This document shows positions 8,288 through 15,780 of a stretch of DNA of 35,883 bases, one piece after another. The stretch spans positions 1 through 35,883 of the forward strand of contig QHXX01000050.1 of NCBI GenBank assembly GCA_003223135.1, given 5' to 3'. Position 1 is the stretch's first letter, and every line of letters starts with the position of its first letter. The notes under the pieces were generated by a model. It was not told the DNA's origin. It worked only from the letters and a program-made list of their open reading frames with translations, and ran no database searches. Origin of the DNA: Acidobacteriota bacterium (lineage in GTDB: Bacteria; Acidobacteriota; Polarisedimenticolia; Gp22-AA2). The translations under genes and the position numbers were made by a program.

Positions 8288-8295
8288 GAGGAACC

Positions 8296-9894
8296 TCAGA
8301 TACTCAGCCGATCCATCCGCGGTCGCAGCGACAGGACAAGGTCGAACAGCGTGCGCGAGACGAACACGGCGGTGAACAGGTTCGCGAGGATGCCGATGAA
8401 CAGCGTCAGACCGAACCCCTTCACCGGACCGGTCCCCTTCGCGAGCAGCAGGAATGCCGGGATGAGGGTGGTGACGTTGCTGTCGACGATGGTCGCCAGG
8501 GCCTTCTGGAAGCCCGCGCCGATCGCCGCCTTGACCGTGCGGCCCAGCCGCAGTTCCTCGCGCATGCGCTCGAACACCAGGACGTTGGCGTCCACGGCCA
8601 TGCCGATGGTCAGGGCGATGCCGGCGATGCCCGGGAGGGTCAGTGTCGACCCAAGGTAGGCCATGGCGGCCAGGAGCATGAGAATATTGAGCACCAGGGC
8701 GAAAACGGCATTGCCTCCGGACGTGCGGTAGTAGACCAGCATGAACAGAATCACGACCAGCGACCCGACTGCGGATCCCACGATCCCCTGACGCACAGAA
8801 TCGGCGCCGAGCGAGGGACCGACGGTGCGCTCCTCCAGGATCTCCATTCCCGCGGGCAGCGCCCCGGATCGCAGCTTCAGCGCCAGATCCTCGGCGCTCT
8901 CTAGCGTGAAATTGCCGCCCTCGATGACCCCCTGCTCGGCGATGACCGCGTTGATCCTGGGCGCCGAGATGATTTTTCGATCGAGGACGATCGCAAGGAG
9001 TTGCCCCTGGTACTTGCGCGTCAGCTCCTGGAAGCGGCGACCGGCTTCGGCGGAGAGAAGGAAGTTCACGGCCGGCGCCCCGAAGCGGTCCTGGTCGCGC
9101 CGCGCATTTTTCAAATCGTTCCCGGTAATCGGCGAGTTCTTGGTGACCGGCCAGTAGAGGCGCAGCGCCTTGCCGTCCGCCGTTGTCACGTCCTGCGGCA
9201 GAACTTCCACATCGTCCGGCAGCCTGCCGCCGAACATCTGGACGAGCGCGTCCGGGTTGTCGGGGGGGCGGAACTGCTCCGCCACGACACCGGGCGGGAC
9301 CTTCACCAGCTTCCACTCGAGGAAGGCCGGCGACCCGATCAGATCCTTGACCCTCTCCGGCTCTTCGACACCAGGCAGCTGGATGAGGATCCGATCGGCC
9401 CTCGCGCCGCTTCCCTGCCTCTGGATGGTCGGCTCGGCGACGCCGAACTTGTCGACGCGCGTTCGGATCGTCTCGAGCGCCTGCCGGACCGACGAATCGC
9501 GGATGGCTGCCTCCTCGTTCGGCTTGAGCTGCAGGCGCAGGCGCCCCGCGCCCGGGGTCGAGATGGAATACTGGCCGAACTGTCTCGTCAGGAGGTCCCG
9601 GATCTCGCCGACGCGAGCCGCGTCGACTCCCTCGAGGAGGATGGCGTTCATGCCATCGGCGGAAATCTTCGCCGGCGCCAGACCCTTTTCTCCGAGGGCC
9701 GAGCGGATCTTCTCCTGCGCCAGGTCGATCTCGGCCTTCACCGCGTCGTCCGTCTTGACCCGCATGACCATGTGGATGCCGCCCTTGAGATCAAGCCCCA
9801 GATGGATTTTTTCGGCCGGCGGGTACACCGCAAGCAGGCACACGACGAGAAGTCCGAAGGTCAGGCCGAGCCGCCAGCGCAGGTCGAGGTTCAT
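8296..9894 (-). CDS. secD: SecD, protein translocase subunit
   Basis: Inner-membrane partner of SecF. The 532-residue protein has TM1 (about 9-25), the SecD signature IHLGLDLKGGIHMVMRV, a large periplasmic P1 region (about 45-340; GxPAFLEWKLV-type core and LLAIVLDRKIISAPRI), then TM2-6 including IGMAVDANVLVFERMREEL. Length is normal for SecD. It lies 7 bp downstream of yajC and 8 bp upstream of secF, forming the common yajC-secD-secF operon. Confidence 0.95.
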   Translation of the reverse strand: MNLDLRWRLGLTFGLLVVCLLAVYPPAEKIHLGLDLKGGIHMVMRVKTDDAVKAEIDLAQEKIRSALGEKGLAPAKISADGMNAILLEGVDAARVGEIRDLLTRQFGQYSISTPGAGRLRLQLKPNEEAAIRDSSVRQALETIRTRVDKFGVAEPTIQRQGSGARADRILIQLPGVEEPERVKDLIGSPAFLEWKLVKVPPGVVAEQFRPPDNPDALVQMFGGRLPDDVEVLPQDVTTADGKALRLYWPVTKNSPITGNDLKNARRDQDRFGAPAVNFLLSAEAGRRFQELTRKYQGQLLAIVLDRKIISAPRINAVIAEQGVIEGGNFTLESAEDLALKLRSGALPAGMEILEERTVGPSLGADSVRQGIVGSAVGSLVVILFMLVYYRTSGGNAVFALVLNILMLLAAMAYLGSTLTLPGIAGIALTIGMAVDANVLVFERMREELRLGRTVKAAIGAGFQKALATIVDSNVTTLIPAFLLLAKGTGPVKGFGLTLFIGILANLFTAVFVSRTLFDLVLSLRPRMDRLSI

Positions 9895-9901
9895 CGTGGG
9901 G

Positions 9902-10231
9902 CTACGATTCCGTCCGGGTGGACGTCTCCTGGTCCTGGAGACCGACGATGGAGCTCTTCGTCACGTCCACCTTGACCTTGTCAGCGACGCGCAGCTGGAC
10001 GACGCTTTTGTCCAAGCCGACGACGGTTCCCATCAGCCCGCCCGAGGTGACGACCTTGTCGCCGTTCTTGAGCGAGTCCAGCATTTTCTGCACCACCTTC
10101 TGCTTGTTGCGCGCCGGCCGGATCAGGAGGAAATAGAAAATCACGAAGATGACGACCAGCGGGACCAGCTGCATCCAGGGGTTCCCCTGCCCCTGTCCGG
10201 GCGGCGGTGCCATCAGAGCGAGAGACCCCAC
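9902..10231 (-). CDS. yajC: YajC, Sec translocon accessory subunit
   Basis: Small single-pass inner-membrane protein that associates with SecDF. The 109 residues comprise a Gly/Pro/Gln-rich N-terminus, one transmembrane helix (about 21-38; VVIFVIFYFLLIRPARNKQK), and the conserved soluble part (LKNGDKVVTSGGLMGTVVGL). The start is GTG at 10231, 9 bp after GGAGG. An ATG six codons downstream is possible but has no Shine-Dalgarno. It is the first gene of the yajC-secD-secF unit. Confidence 0.92.
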   Translation of the reverse strand: MGSLALMAPPPGQGQGNPWMQLVPLVVIFVIFYFLLIRPARNKQKVVQKMLDSLKNGDKVVTSGGLMGTVVGLDKSVVQLRVADKVKVDVTKSSIVGLQDQETSTRTES

Positions 10232-10343
10232 GGCTCCATTCCTCCGTTCAACAAAAAAGAGGGGTCCGACACGCCCCGCGCGAGCGCCCGGGATGCGAGG
10301 GACGCGGCGCAGCGCCGCTCAGCGGACCCCCGTTGCGGCCCGC

Positions 10344-10373
10344 AAGATTGCCCGAAGCGGTCGGGCTTGTCAA
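10344..10373 (-). promoter_or_regulatory. Candidate promoter for yajC-secD-secF
   Basis: On the minus strand: consensus TTGACA, 18-bp spacer, weak AATCTT. Its -35 overlaps the -35 of the divergent pgeF promoter (CTTGTCAAG is shared). The leader to yajC would be about 105 nt. Only the -35 is strong. Confidence 0.35.
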
Positions 10374-10396
10374 GGCAGCGTCCGGTCGCCTAGACT
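10367..10396 (+). promoter_or_regulatory. Candidate promoter for pgeF-gmhA
   Basis: TTGTCA, 18-bp spacer, TAGACT on the plus strand. The expected start (about 10403) is at or next to the GTG at 10404, so the message may have almost no leader. Confidence 0.5.
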
Positions 10397-10403
10397 CACC
10401 GTC

Positions 10404-10988
10404 GTGCATCCTGTGACCACCACGCGCCCGGCGGACGCGGCCACGCTCCGCGGATCCGGCCCGACCCGCAGGATTGAAGTCCCGATCCTCGCCGCCGTCC
10501 CCGGCCTCCTGCATGTCTTCACGGTGAAGGGATCCGACCCCCGCGCCGCGATCGCCGAGGCGGCGGGCCGCGAGGTGCCGCTCCTGACGCTGCGCCAGGT
10601 CCACGGCGCCAAGGTGCGGCTGGTCGACCGGAGCGCCCGCGCCGCGGCCGGTGGCCTGCCGGCGCGCGAAGAGGGGGATGCGCTGATCGTGAGCGGACCC
10701 GACGTGGCCGCCGGAGTGTGGGTGGCCGACTGCCTGCCGATTCACGAGGTCGTCGAGGCGCTTGTGGGGGCCTTTCCGGACGCAGCCGCCTGTGTCGTCG
10801 GGGGACGGAGGAGCCGGGTGGACCTCGCGGAGGCGAACCGCAGACAGGCACGCGCCGCGGGCGTGCCCGACGAGGCGATGCAGGCGGCCGGGCTCTGCAC
10901 ACTGTGCCGGCCCGATCTCCTGGAGTCGTACCGGCGCGAGCGCGGGGCCGCCGGCCGGATGGCCGGCATCATCGCCTGGAAGGAGTGA
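10404..10988 (+). CDS. PgeF/YfiH-family (multicopper-laccase-fold) protein, internally shortened
   Basis: The YfiH/PgeF family comprises metal-dependent cytoplasmic proteins implicated in peptidoglycan editing and purine-nucleoside chemistry. The family pattern is clear at both ends: LRQVHGAKV (His67), GDALIVSGP and VADCLPI (Cys110) before residue 113; then HEVVEALVGAFP, RVDLAEANRRQ, AAGLCTLC and SYRRERGAAGR after it. The central block that normally carries HAGWRG and the GPCIGPCCYEV-type motif is absent, so the third metal-binding His is missing. The product is 194 residues against the usual roughly 240, and the loss is in frame near base 10742. GTG 10404 is chosen because of the promoter; GTG 10413 is an alternative. 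It may be inactive, or an assembly artefact. Confidence 0.75.
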   Translation: MHPVTTTRPADAATLRGSGPTRRIEVPILAAVPGLLHVFTVKGSDPRAAIAEAAGREVPLLTLRQVHGAKVRLVDRSARAAAGGLPAREEGDALIVSGPDVAAGVWVADCLPIHEVVEALVGAFPDAAACVVGGRRSRVDLAEANRRQARAAGVPDEAMQAAGLCTLCRPDLLESYRRERGAAGRMAGIIAWKE

Positions 10989-10989
10989 C

Positions 10990-11598
10990 ATGAGAAAGAG
11001 CCCGGGGCGCTCCATCCCCTCCGCTTCGGAGCGGATCCGGGATCTCTACCGTGAGCACGCGGGCGCCGCCGAGCGCTTCTTCGCGGGCGAGGCTTCCACG
11101 GTCGAGGCGGTCGCCGCCGCGTTCGTCGCTGCTCTCAAGTCCGGCGGCACCCTCCTGTTTTTCGGCAACGGCGGCAGCGCCGCCGACGCGCAGCACCTGG
11201 CCGCCGAGTTCGTCAACCGCTTCGCCGTCGACCGCCCGGCGCTCGCCGCGCTCGCCCTGACCACCGACACCTCCGTTCTCACCAGCATCGCCAACGACTC
11301 CGATTTCGCGCGCGTCTTCGCACGCCAGATCGAGGCGTTGGGACGGGCGGGCGACGTCGCGGTCGGGATCTCCACGTCGGGGCGATCACCCAACGTCCTG
11401 GAGGGGCTGCGGGCGGCCCGGGCGAAGCGGCTCGTGACGGTGGGCTTCAGCGGCGAGAGCGACGGCGCGATGCGAGACGCCTGCGATCACCTCATCCGTG
11501 TTCCCTCGAGAACGACGGCGCGCATCCAAGAGGTCCACATCGTCGTCGGCCACATTCTCTGCCAGATCGTCGACGAGATTCTGTTCCCCGAAAAATGA
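10990..11598 (+). CDS. gmhA: Sedoheptulose 7-phosphate isomerase, SIS domain
   Basis: Catalyses the first step of ADP-heptose synthesis for lipopolysaccharide inner core. The 202-residue protein has the SIS fold with FFGNGGSAADAQHLAAEF (about 57-74; phosphate loop plus the zinc-binding His), a VLTSIANDSDF segment, GISTSGRSPNVL phosphate-binding Ser/Thr loop, and the C-terminal IQEVHIVVGHILCQIVDE helix with catalytic/zinc His residues. Related DiaA-type SIS proteins exist, but the HVxxEFVNRF-like loop and C-terminal His pattern favour GmhA. The ATG at 10990 lies one base after the pgeF stop, with AAGGAG 4 bp upstream. Confidence 0.88.
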   Translation: MRKSPGRSIPSASERIRDLYREHAGAAERFFAGEASTVEAVAAAFVAALKSGGTLLFFGNGGSAADAQHLAAEFVNRFAVDRPALAALALTTDTSVLTSIANDSDFARVFARQIEALGRAGDVAVGISTSGRSPNVLEGLRAARAKRLVTVGFSGESDGAMRDACDHLIRVPSRTTARIQEVHIVVGHILCQIVDEILFPEK

Positions 11599-11629
11599 AA
11601 TCCCGCGGCGCTTGTGTGCGCCGCGGGAT
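11591..11629 (-). terminator. Intrinsic terminator for the apbE-TPR transcript
   Basis: A perfect 12-bp stem (ATCCCGCGGCGC at 11600-11611 with its complement at 11618-11629) and a 6-base loop. In the minus direction it is followed by TTCATTTTT, giving a U-tract; in the plus direction there is no T-run. It lies between convergent gmhA and the TPR gene and overlaps the gmhA stop codon region. Confidence 0.75.
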
Positions 11630-11670
11630 GAAGCCCGCCCGGCGGTCGCCGGAGGGCCACCGGGGCTCGA

Positions 11671-13023
11671 TCAGCCTTTCAGCAGGGCGATCGTGTCCAG
11701 GATCTCCTTGGCGTCGGGCGCCTGGGGATTGAGCTTCAGGTACTCCTGGTAGTGCTGCACCGCACCATGAAAGTCCTGCAGCCTGGTGAGAACCCGCGCC
11801 AGCTCCTTGTGGGCCGGAGCGTATTTCGGATCGATCTCGATCGCCTTCTGGAAGGCCTGGACCGCCTCCTTGTCCTTGTTCTCGTTCCAGGCGTGCACCC
11901 CGAGGTTGTAGAACACCGCGGCGGCGTTGCCCGGATCGACCGCGATCACCTTCTGGTACATCTCCTCGGCCTTCGCCTTGTCCTTGCGCTTCTCGTAAAT
12001 CGCGGCCAATTCCATGTAGGACTCTGACTTGGTGGGGTCGATCGTGTTCGCCTTCTCGAAGGCAGCGATGGCCTTATCGTCTTCGCCGCCCAGCACATAG
12101 GCCTTTCCCAGCTGGAACCAGACCTTGTCGAAGTCGGGCTGGAGGGTTATTTCTTTCTCGAATTCCCCGGCGGCTTCCTTGAACCGTTCCTGTCTGAGGT
12201 GAACGTTGCCCAGGAAGAAATGGGCCCACTTCATGTCTGGTTTGAGCTCGACTCCCTTGCTGAAGGCCTGTGCCGCGCCCGAATCATCGCCCGTCTCGAA
12301 CAGACTCTTCCCGAGGTAGAAATAGACGGCCGGATTGCCGGTGGGATCCTTGGCGAGGTACGCCTTGTAGCCCTCGATCGCCTCGACGTGACGGCCCGCG
12401 TCCGCCAGCTCCTTGGCCTTCTTCAGTCCTTCCACGCCCGCTTTGGGTGGCTCCGGCGTCGCCGCTGCGACCGCGGGCGTCGCGGGCTGCGCCCCGGACG
12501 GTGCGCCCGCCGATGCGGTCGTCTCACCACCCTCCTTCTTCTTGCGCTCGGCCTGGACCGCCGCCGCGAAGTCGGCCTCCTTCGCCATCACGAAATTGAC
12601 GAGATTGCGCCCCACGTCACCCGGCAGGGCGAACTGCAGGTCAGGAAACTCCTGCTTGGTACCCAAGATGACGTCGCCGCTGCCTCGGTCCTGTTTCTCG
12701 GAGTCGATGATCTCGTAGTGGACCTTGACGGTCTTGTAGCCCGGAAAATCGGTGATCACCTTCCACTTCTTGGCGACCGAGATGTCGAGGGCCGCAATGA
12801 AGAACTTGCCGTCCTTGTTCGTGGTGACGGGGCCGACCTTCTTCTTGACATCGACCGCCTCGAAATTGACCTTCACCTTGGGCAGCGGCTTGCCCTGAGT
12901 GTCGGTCACGACGCCCCACACCTTCGTGATGCCCTCGGCAAGGACCGGGTGGAGCGGCGCCACGGCCACCCCCATGGCAAGGGCCGCGGCGACCGCCAGA
13001 AACGTTCGTTGGGTCCGTGTCAT
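11671..13023 (-). CDS. Secreted TPR protein with N-terminal carboxypeptidase-regulatory-like domain
   Basis: The protein has 450 residues. A signal peptide (about 1-29, ending VLA-EG) precedes a beta-sandwich of the carboxypeptidase-regulatory/CNA-B type (about 33-135; VWGVVTDTQGKPLPKVKV and TNKDGKFFIAAL). An Ala/Pro linker follows (about 165-200), then about seven tetratricopeptide repeats to the C-terminus. TPR arrays act as protein-interaction scaffolds; no enzymatic motif is seen. The ATG at 13023 overlaps the stop of the cytochrome gene and has GGAGGAG 8 bp upstream. A candidate internal promoter (13081-13108) means it may be expressed independently of the redox genes. The partner is unknown. 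Confidence 0.85.
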   Translation of the reverse strand: MTRTQRTFLAVAAALAMGVAVAPLHPVLAEGITKVWGVVTDTQGKPLPKVKVNFEAVDVKKKVGPVTTNKDGKFFIAALDISVAKKWKVITDFPGYKTVKVHYEIIDSEKQDRGSGDVILGTKQEFPDLQFALPGDVGRNLVNFVMAKEADFAAAVQAERKKKEGGETTASAGAPSGAQPATPAVAAATPEPPKAGVEGLKKAKELADAGRHVEAIEGYKAYLAKDPTGNPAVYFYLGKSLFETGDDSGAAQAFSKGVELKPDMKWAHFFLGNVHLRQERFKEAAGEFEKEITLQPDFDKVWFQLGKAYVLGGEDDKAIAAFEKANTIDPTKSESYMELAAIYEKRKDKAKAEEMYQKVIAVDPGNAAAVFYNLGVHAWNENKDKEAVQAFQKAIEIDPKYAPAHKELARVLTRLQDFHGAVQHYQEYLKLNPQAPDAKEILDTIALLKG

Positions 13024-13595
13024 GGCTTCATCTCCTCCGGACCGGCCGGCCCGACCTGCGCCCGACGCCGGGTCAATGATCCTATACCCCGACGTCCAGG
13101 ACGATCAAGGCGGCGGGTCGGGGTCCGGCCGCGCGGCCGGGAAACGCCTCGACCGTTGCCGTTCGCCCCGCCCCCGGCCGCTCTGGAGACGATGAGATGC
13201 CCGGCGAACAGCAGCGTGTAGAGCGCTCCGCTGATGACGTGCGCGCCCACCAGAGCACGCCTGGCTCCGGGGTCGGTCAGGACCTGCATCAGGTAGCCTG
13301 AGACGATCATCGGCGCCGCCAGCGCGAGGATGATCAGGCCGGTGGCGCGCCCCCGGCGCTGGCGCGGTTCGAAGAGCCGGTCGAGGATGTGGTCGCGGGC
13401 GATGAGCCCCAGGGCGAACACCGCGACGGGACCCGTCAGCACATGCAGCGACAGGGCGTGCGGCTGCCATGGGTGATGGAGGGCCGAGAACGGGTCGCTC
13501 CCGGTCATCAGGTGCTTCATGTAGAAGTACACGGCCCCGCTGAGCGCCATGAGCCACGTCGTCACGTGGACGACCGCCCGTTCGAAGCCGCTCAC
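13020..13595 (-). CDS. Four-helix b-type cytochrome-like membrane protein
   Basis: The 191-residue protein has four predicted membrane helices (about 8-27, 47-67, 84-104, 114-136). Histidines lie in or at the helices (His10, His51, His119, His133; also His28, His40, His41, His46 in the first loop), consistent with bis-His heme ligation in a cytochrome b561/DUF4405-like fold. The family is inferred from topology and His placement; no exact match is recalled. It follows the FMN-binding protein by a GTGA overlap at 13595, which suggests it feeds electrons to that flavoprotein. Residues about 141-191 are an Arg/Gly/Pro-rich tail whose DNA overlaps the candidate promoter of the next gene, so the tail may not be functional. 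Confidence 0.7.
   Translation of the reverse strand: MSGFERAVVHVTTWLMALSGAVYFYMKHLMTGSDPFSALHHPWQPHALSLHVLTGPVAVFALGLIARDHILDRLFEPRQRRGRATGLIILALAAPMIVSGYLMQVLTDPGARRALVGAHVISGALYTLLFAGHLIVSRAAGGGANGNGRGVSRPRGRTPTRRLDRPGRRGIGSLTRRRAQVGPAGPEEMKP
13081..13108 (-). promoter_or_regulatory. Candidate internal promoter for the TPR gene
   Basis: On the minus strand: TTGATC, 16-bp spacer, TATAGG, inside the 3' end of the cytochrome gene. The start would be near 13073, about 50 bp before the TPR ATG. Confidence 0.45.
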
Positions 13596-14170
13596 GGGCG
13601 CTCTTCCGACGGCCCGGCGGGGGCCCCGCCGTCGAGCGGCACCACGAACAGGCGGTGCATCGCCAGGATGCGTCTCGCGGCCTGGGTCACGGCCCGCGAG
13701 GACAGGGTCGCGCCCGTGAGGGTCCTGATCCCCTGGCGCGCGCCGAGATCCTGAAGCGACCGGCCCGGGAACTGCCGGAGCCACCGGCTCGTCGGCAGAT
13801 AATCTTCCGGCTCGTCGAACGACAGGATCTCGATGCGTTTCAGCGTTCCGTCCGGCGCCACCAGCACGAGAACCGTCTCGGGGAGGGTGCGGACCAGGTG
13901 CGTGTCGAAGTAGGCGTAGCCGATCGGGCGGCCGGCGTCCTCGCCGATGTAATAGGGCACGACGCGTGCCTCCACCGGGGCGCCCGACCTCTCCTCGACC
14001 CGGCGCGCCTGCGCCTCGTCGAGGTAGAGGGTCCTGCGCTCGACCTTGGCAGGCTTCGGGAAGGCCGCATCGAGCGCCTGCTGCACGGTGAGATAGACGC
14101 GCGCCCCCGCCCGTCCCGTCGCCAGCGACAGGCCCAGACACAGGACGAAGCCCGCGCGGCGCGCCGTCAT
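13592..14170 (-). CDS. Periplasmic FMN-binding-domain protein, likely ApbE-flavinylated
   Basis: The 192-residue protein has a signal peptide (about 1-24, ending AGA-RV) and one FMN_bind domain of the NqrC/RnfG type. The core reads GRPIGYAYFDTHLVRTLPE, then EILSFDEPEDYLPTSRWL, and then the flavinylation loop RTLTGATLSSRAV. By the known ApbE consensus Dxx[ST]GAT, Thr155 would carry FMN by a phosphoester bond. The consensus Asp is Arg149 here. The ATG at 14170 shares a base with the porin stop (TAATG). Its neighbours, apbE upstream and a b-type cytochrome downstream, fit an extracytoplasmic electron carrier. The electron acceptor is unknown. Confidence 0.82.
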   Translation of the reverse strand: MTARRAGFVLCLGLSLATGRAGARVYLTVQQALDAAFPKPAKVERRTLYLDEAQARRVEERSGAPVEARVVPYYIGEDAGRPIGYAYFDTHLVRTLPETVLVLVAPDGTLKRIEILSFDEPEDYLPTSRWLRQFPGRSLQDLGARQGIRTLTGATLSSRAVTQAARRILAMHRLFVVPLDGGAPAGPSEERP

Positions 14171-15720
14171 TAGAAGAGATACCCGAGCGCGAAGTTGACC
14201 TGGTCGATGCCGGTTCCCGCGCGGTTCCGGAAGTCCTGCACATCCACCTTGATCGCCACGTTCGGGATCGGCCGCCAGGTGATGCCGTAGGTCCGGACCG
14301 TTCGATCGTTGACCGGGTCGCGGGTGAATCGGGGCGGCACCTCTTCCTGCGTGTCGAGCGCTTCGTAACGCAGGAAGGGACCGAGCTCGCGGTCCCCCTT
14401 GCGCCGAAGCGACAGGAGGTTGTAGGCCGCCTCGGCGTACCACCCTTTCGTCCGCGAGCCGATCGCCGTGGGGCGCGTCGGATCGACGGCCAGAAGCGGG
14501 TCGTTGGACAGGCTGACCGCCTCCGCGTCGCTCAGGATCCCCTTGACGTACAGGCCGCGCAGGTGGACGCCTCGGGCGTTCCACTCTGCGTGGGCGTCCC
14601 CTAGCGTCAGGCGAGCACCCGCGAGGGAAGGGTCACCCTGCCCGGTCCGGCCCGTGAAGAGCGCCGCCCCCAAAACAAGCCCGGCCGTCGGCGTGTAGTC
14701 GACCCGGGCCGTGAGAGCCAGATCCTCCGCGAGAGAGTCGGCACCCTCCTGCCGCCCCTCCCGGATTCCCTCGTCCGCCGTGAACCCAGAGGCGCGCAGG
14801 CCGGCGACCACGTAGGCGCGGTACGAGACCGGCCCGAGGTCGCCGTACACCCCCAGCCCGTTCTCCCTCCAGGTGGACGGGATGATCAGACGCTCGACCT
14901 CCGGCCGTGTCGCGCCGTGGAAGATCGGCGGCTCGTGCAGCTCGGTCAGGAAGCCCATCGGCACCAGAAGGAGCCCGCCGCGCATCCCGAAGCGCCGGAA
15001 CGGCCGGTAGTCGATGTAGGCGAACTCGACGGCGGTTTCACCCGGCTCGCCCTCCCCGGAGACGGCATGCTCGTACTCGAGCTCCGAATTGAGCAGCAGG
15101 TGATCGCTCCACTTGTAACCGAAGTAGAAGACGGCGCGCTCGAGATCGAGCCTGTCCAGAGCGCCGGAAGGGACGCCGTCATCGCGCCGCGCATCGATGT
15201 TCTGGTACAGCATCTCGCCGTACCCGCCGACCGACACTCCCCGCTTGATCGCGTAGACCTTCGAGGCCGCGGGTCCGAACCCGGGGACCGGCTCCTGCGC
15301 GGGCGGCGCAGCGGCCTCGCCGATGCGCAGCCTCTCGATCTCTTGCGCCAGGGCCTCGATCTTCCTCTCCAGCTCCTGGAGCGTGGCGGGGCCGCCCGCG
15401 CCGGCAGCCGTGCCGGCGGCCGTCGCCCGCAAAGCATCGAGCTCGGCCCGCAGCCTCCCGACCAGAGCCTCGAGCTCGGCGATGCGCTCCTCGAGACCTT
15501 TCGTGCCCGGCCCGCCGCGCGCAGCCGGTGTCTCCTGCCCCGCGGCCCCGGTGGATCCGCCCTCATTCCCAGGCGCCTTCCGTTCCGAGGCGGCCGTGCG
15601 GACCGCCGCCGATCCGAAGGCGACCATCCCTCCGAAAACGAGCAGGAGCCACAGAGCGGCGGGTCGCGGCCGATGCCGGCGCCCCCGCCACGAGCCGGTG
15701 TTCCTGGCGGGCCGCTTCAC
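14170..15720 (-). CDS. Outer-membrane porin-like beta-barrel with N-terminal coiled coil
   Basis: The 516-residue protein has a signal/anchor segment (about 20-42), a low-complexity stretch, and a coiled coil (about 72-140; ELEALVGRLRAELDALRA and ELERKIEALAQEIERL), probably trimeric or peptidoglycan-facing. A barrel (about 155-516) follows, with alternating strands and a terminal aromatic (ALGYLF), the BAM recognition signature. The barrel resembles phosphate-selective porin O/P family proteins (GYGEMLYQN, LNSELEYEHA, WRENGLGVYGDL). The start is GTG at 15720, with AGAGGA upstream. It sits between apbE and the FMN-binding gene, so it may admit the substrate or acceptor of the redox module. Specificity cannot be read from sequence. 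Confidence 0.8.
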   Translation of the reverse strand: MKRPARNTGSWRGRRHRPRPAALWLLLVFGGMVAFGSAAVRTAASERKAPGNEGGSTGAAGQETPAARGGPGTKGLEERIAELEALVGRLRAELDALRATAAGTAAGAGGPATLQELERKIEALAQEIERLRIGEAAAPPAQEPVPGFGPAASKVYAIKRGVSVGGYGEMLYQNIDARRDDGVPSGALDRLDLERAVFYFGYKWSDHLLLNSELEYEHAVSGEGEPGETAVEFAYIDYRPFRRFGMRGGLLLVPMGFLTELHEPPIFHGATRPEVERLIIPSTWRENGLGVYGDLGPVSYRAYVVAGLRASGFTADEGIREGRQEGADSLAEDLALTARVDYTPTAGLVLGAALFTGRTGQGDPSLAGARLTLGDAHAEWNARGVHLRGLYVKGILSDAEAVSLSNDPLLAVDPTRPTAIGSRTKGWYAEAAYNLLSLRRKGDRELGPFLRYEALDTQEEVPPRFTRDPVNDRTVRTYGITWRPIPNVAIKVDVQDFRNRAGTGIDQVNFALGYLF

Positions 15721-15780
15721 GCGATGTCCTCTTTCGCCCCGCGGCGGTCCGCGCCTCGGAGGATCGTGGCCGCCGTCCCG

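Noticed and set aside
8288-9316. N-terminal extension of SecF to 739 residues
   Set aside because: The extension is secD read in the wrong frame; SecF proteins begin just before the first TM helix, at 8287.
13592-14584. Longer reading of the FMN-binding gene reaching back to 14584
   Set aside because: The extra N-terminal part is out-of-frame porin sequence. A signal peptide begins at ATG 14170, which overlaps the porin stop.
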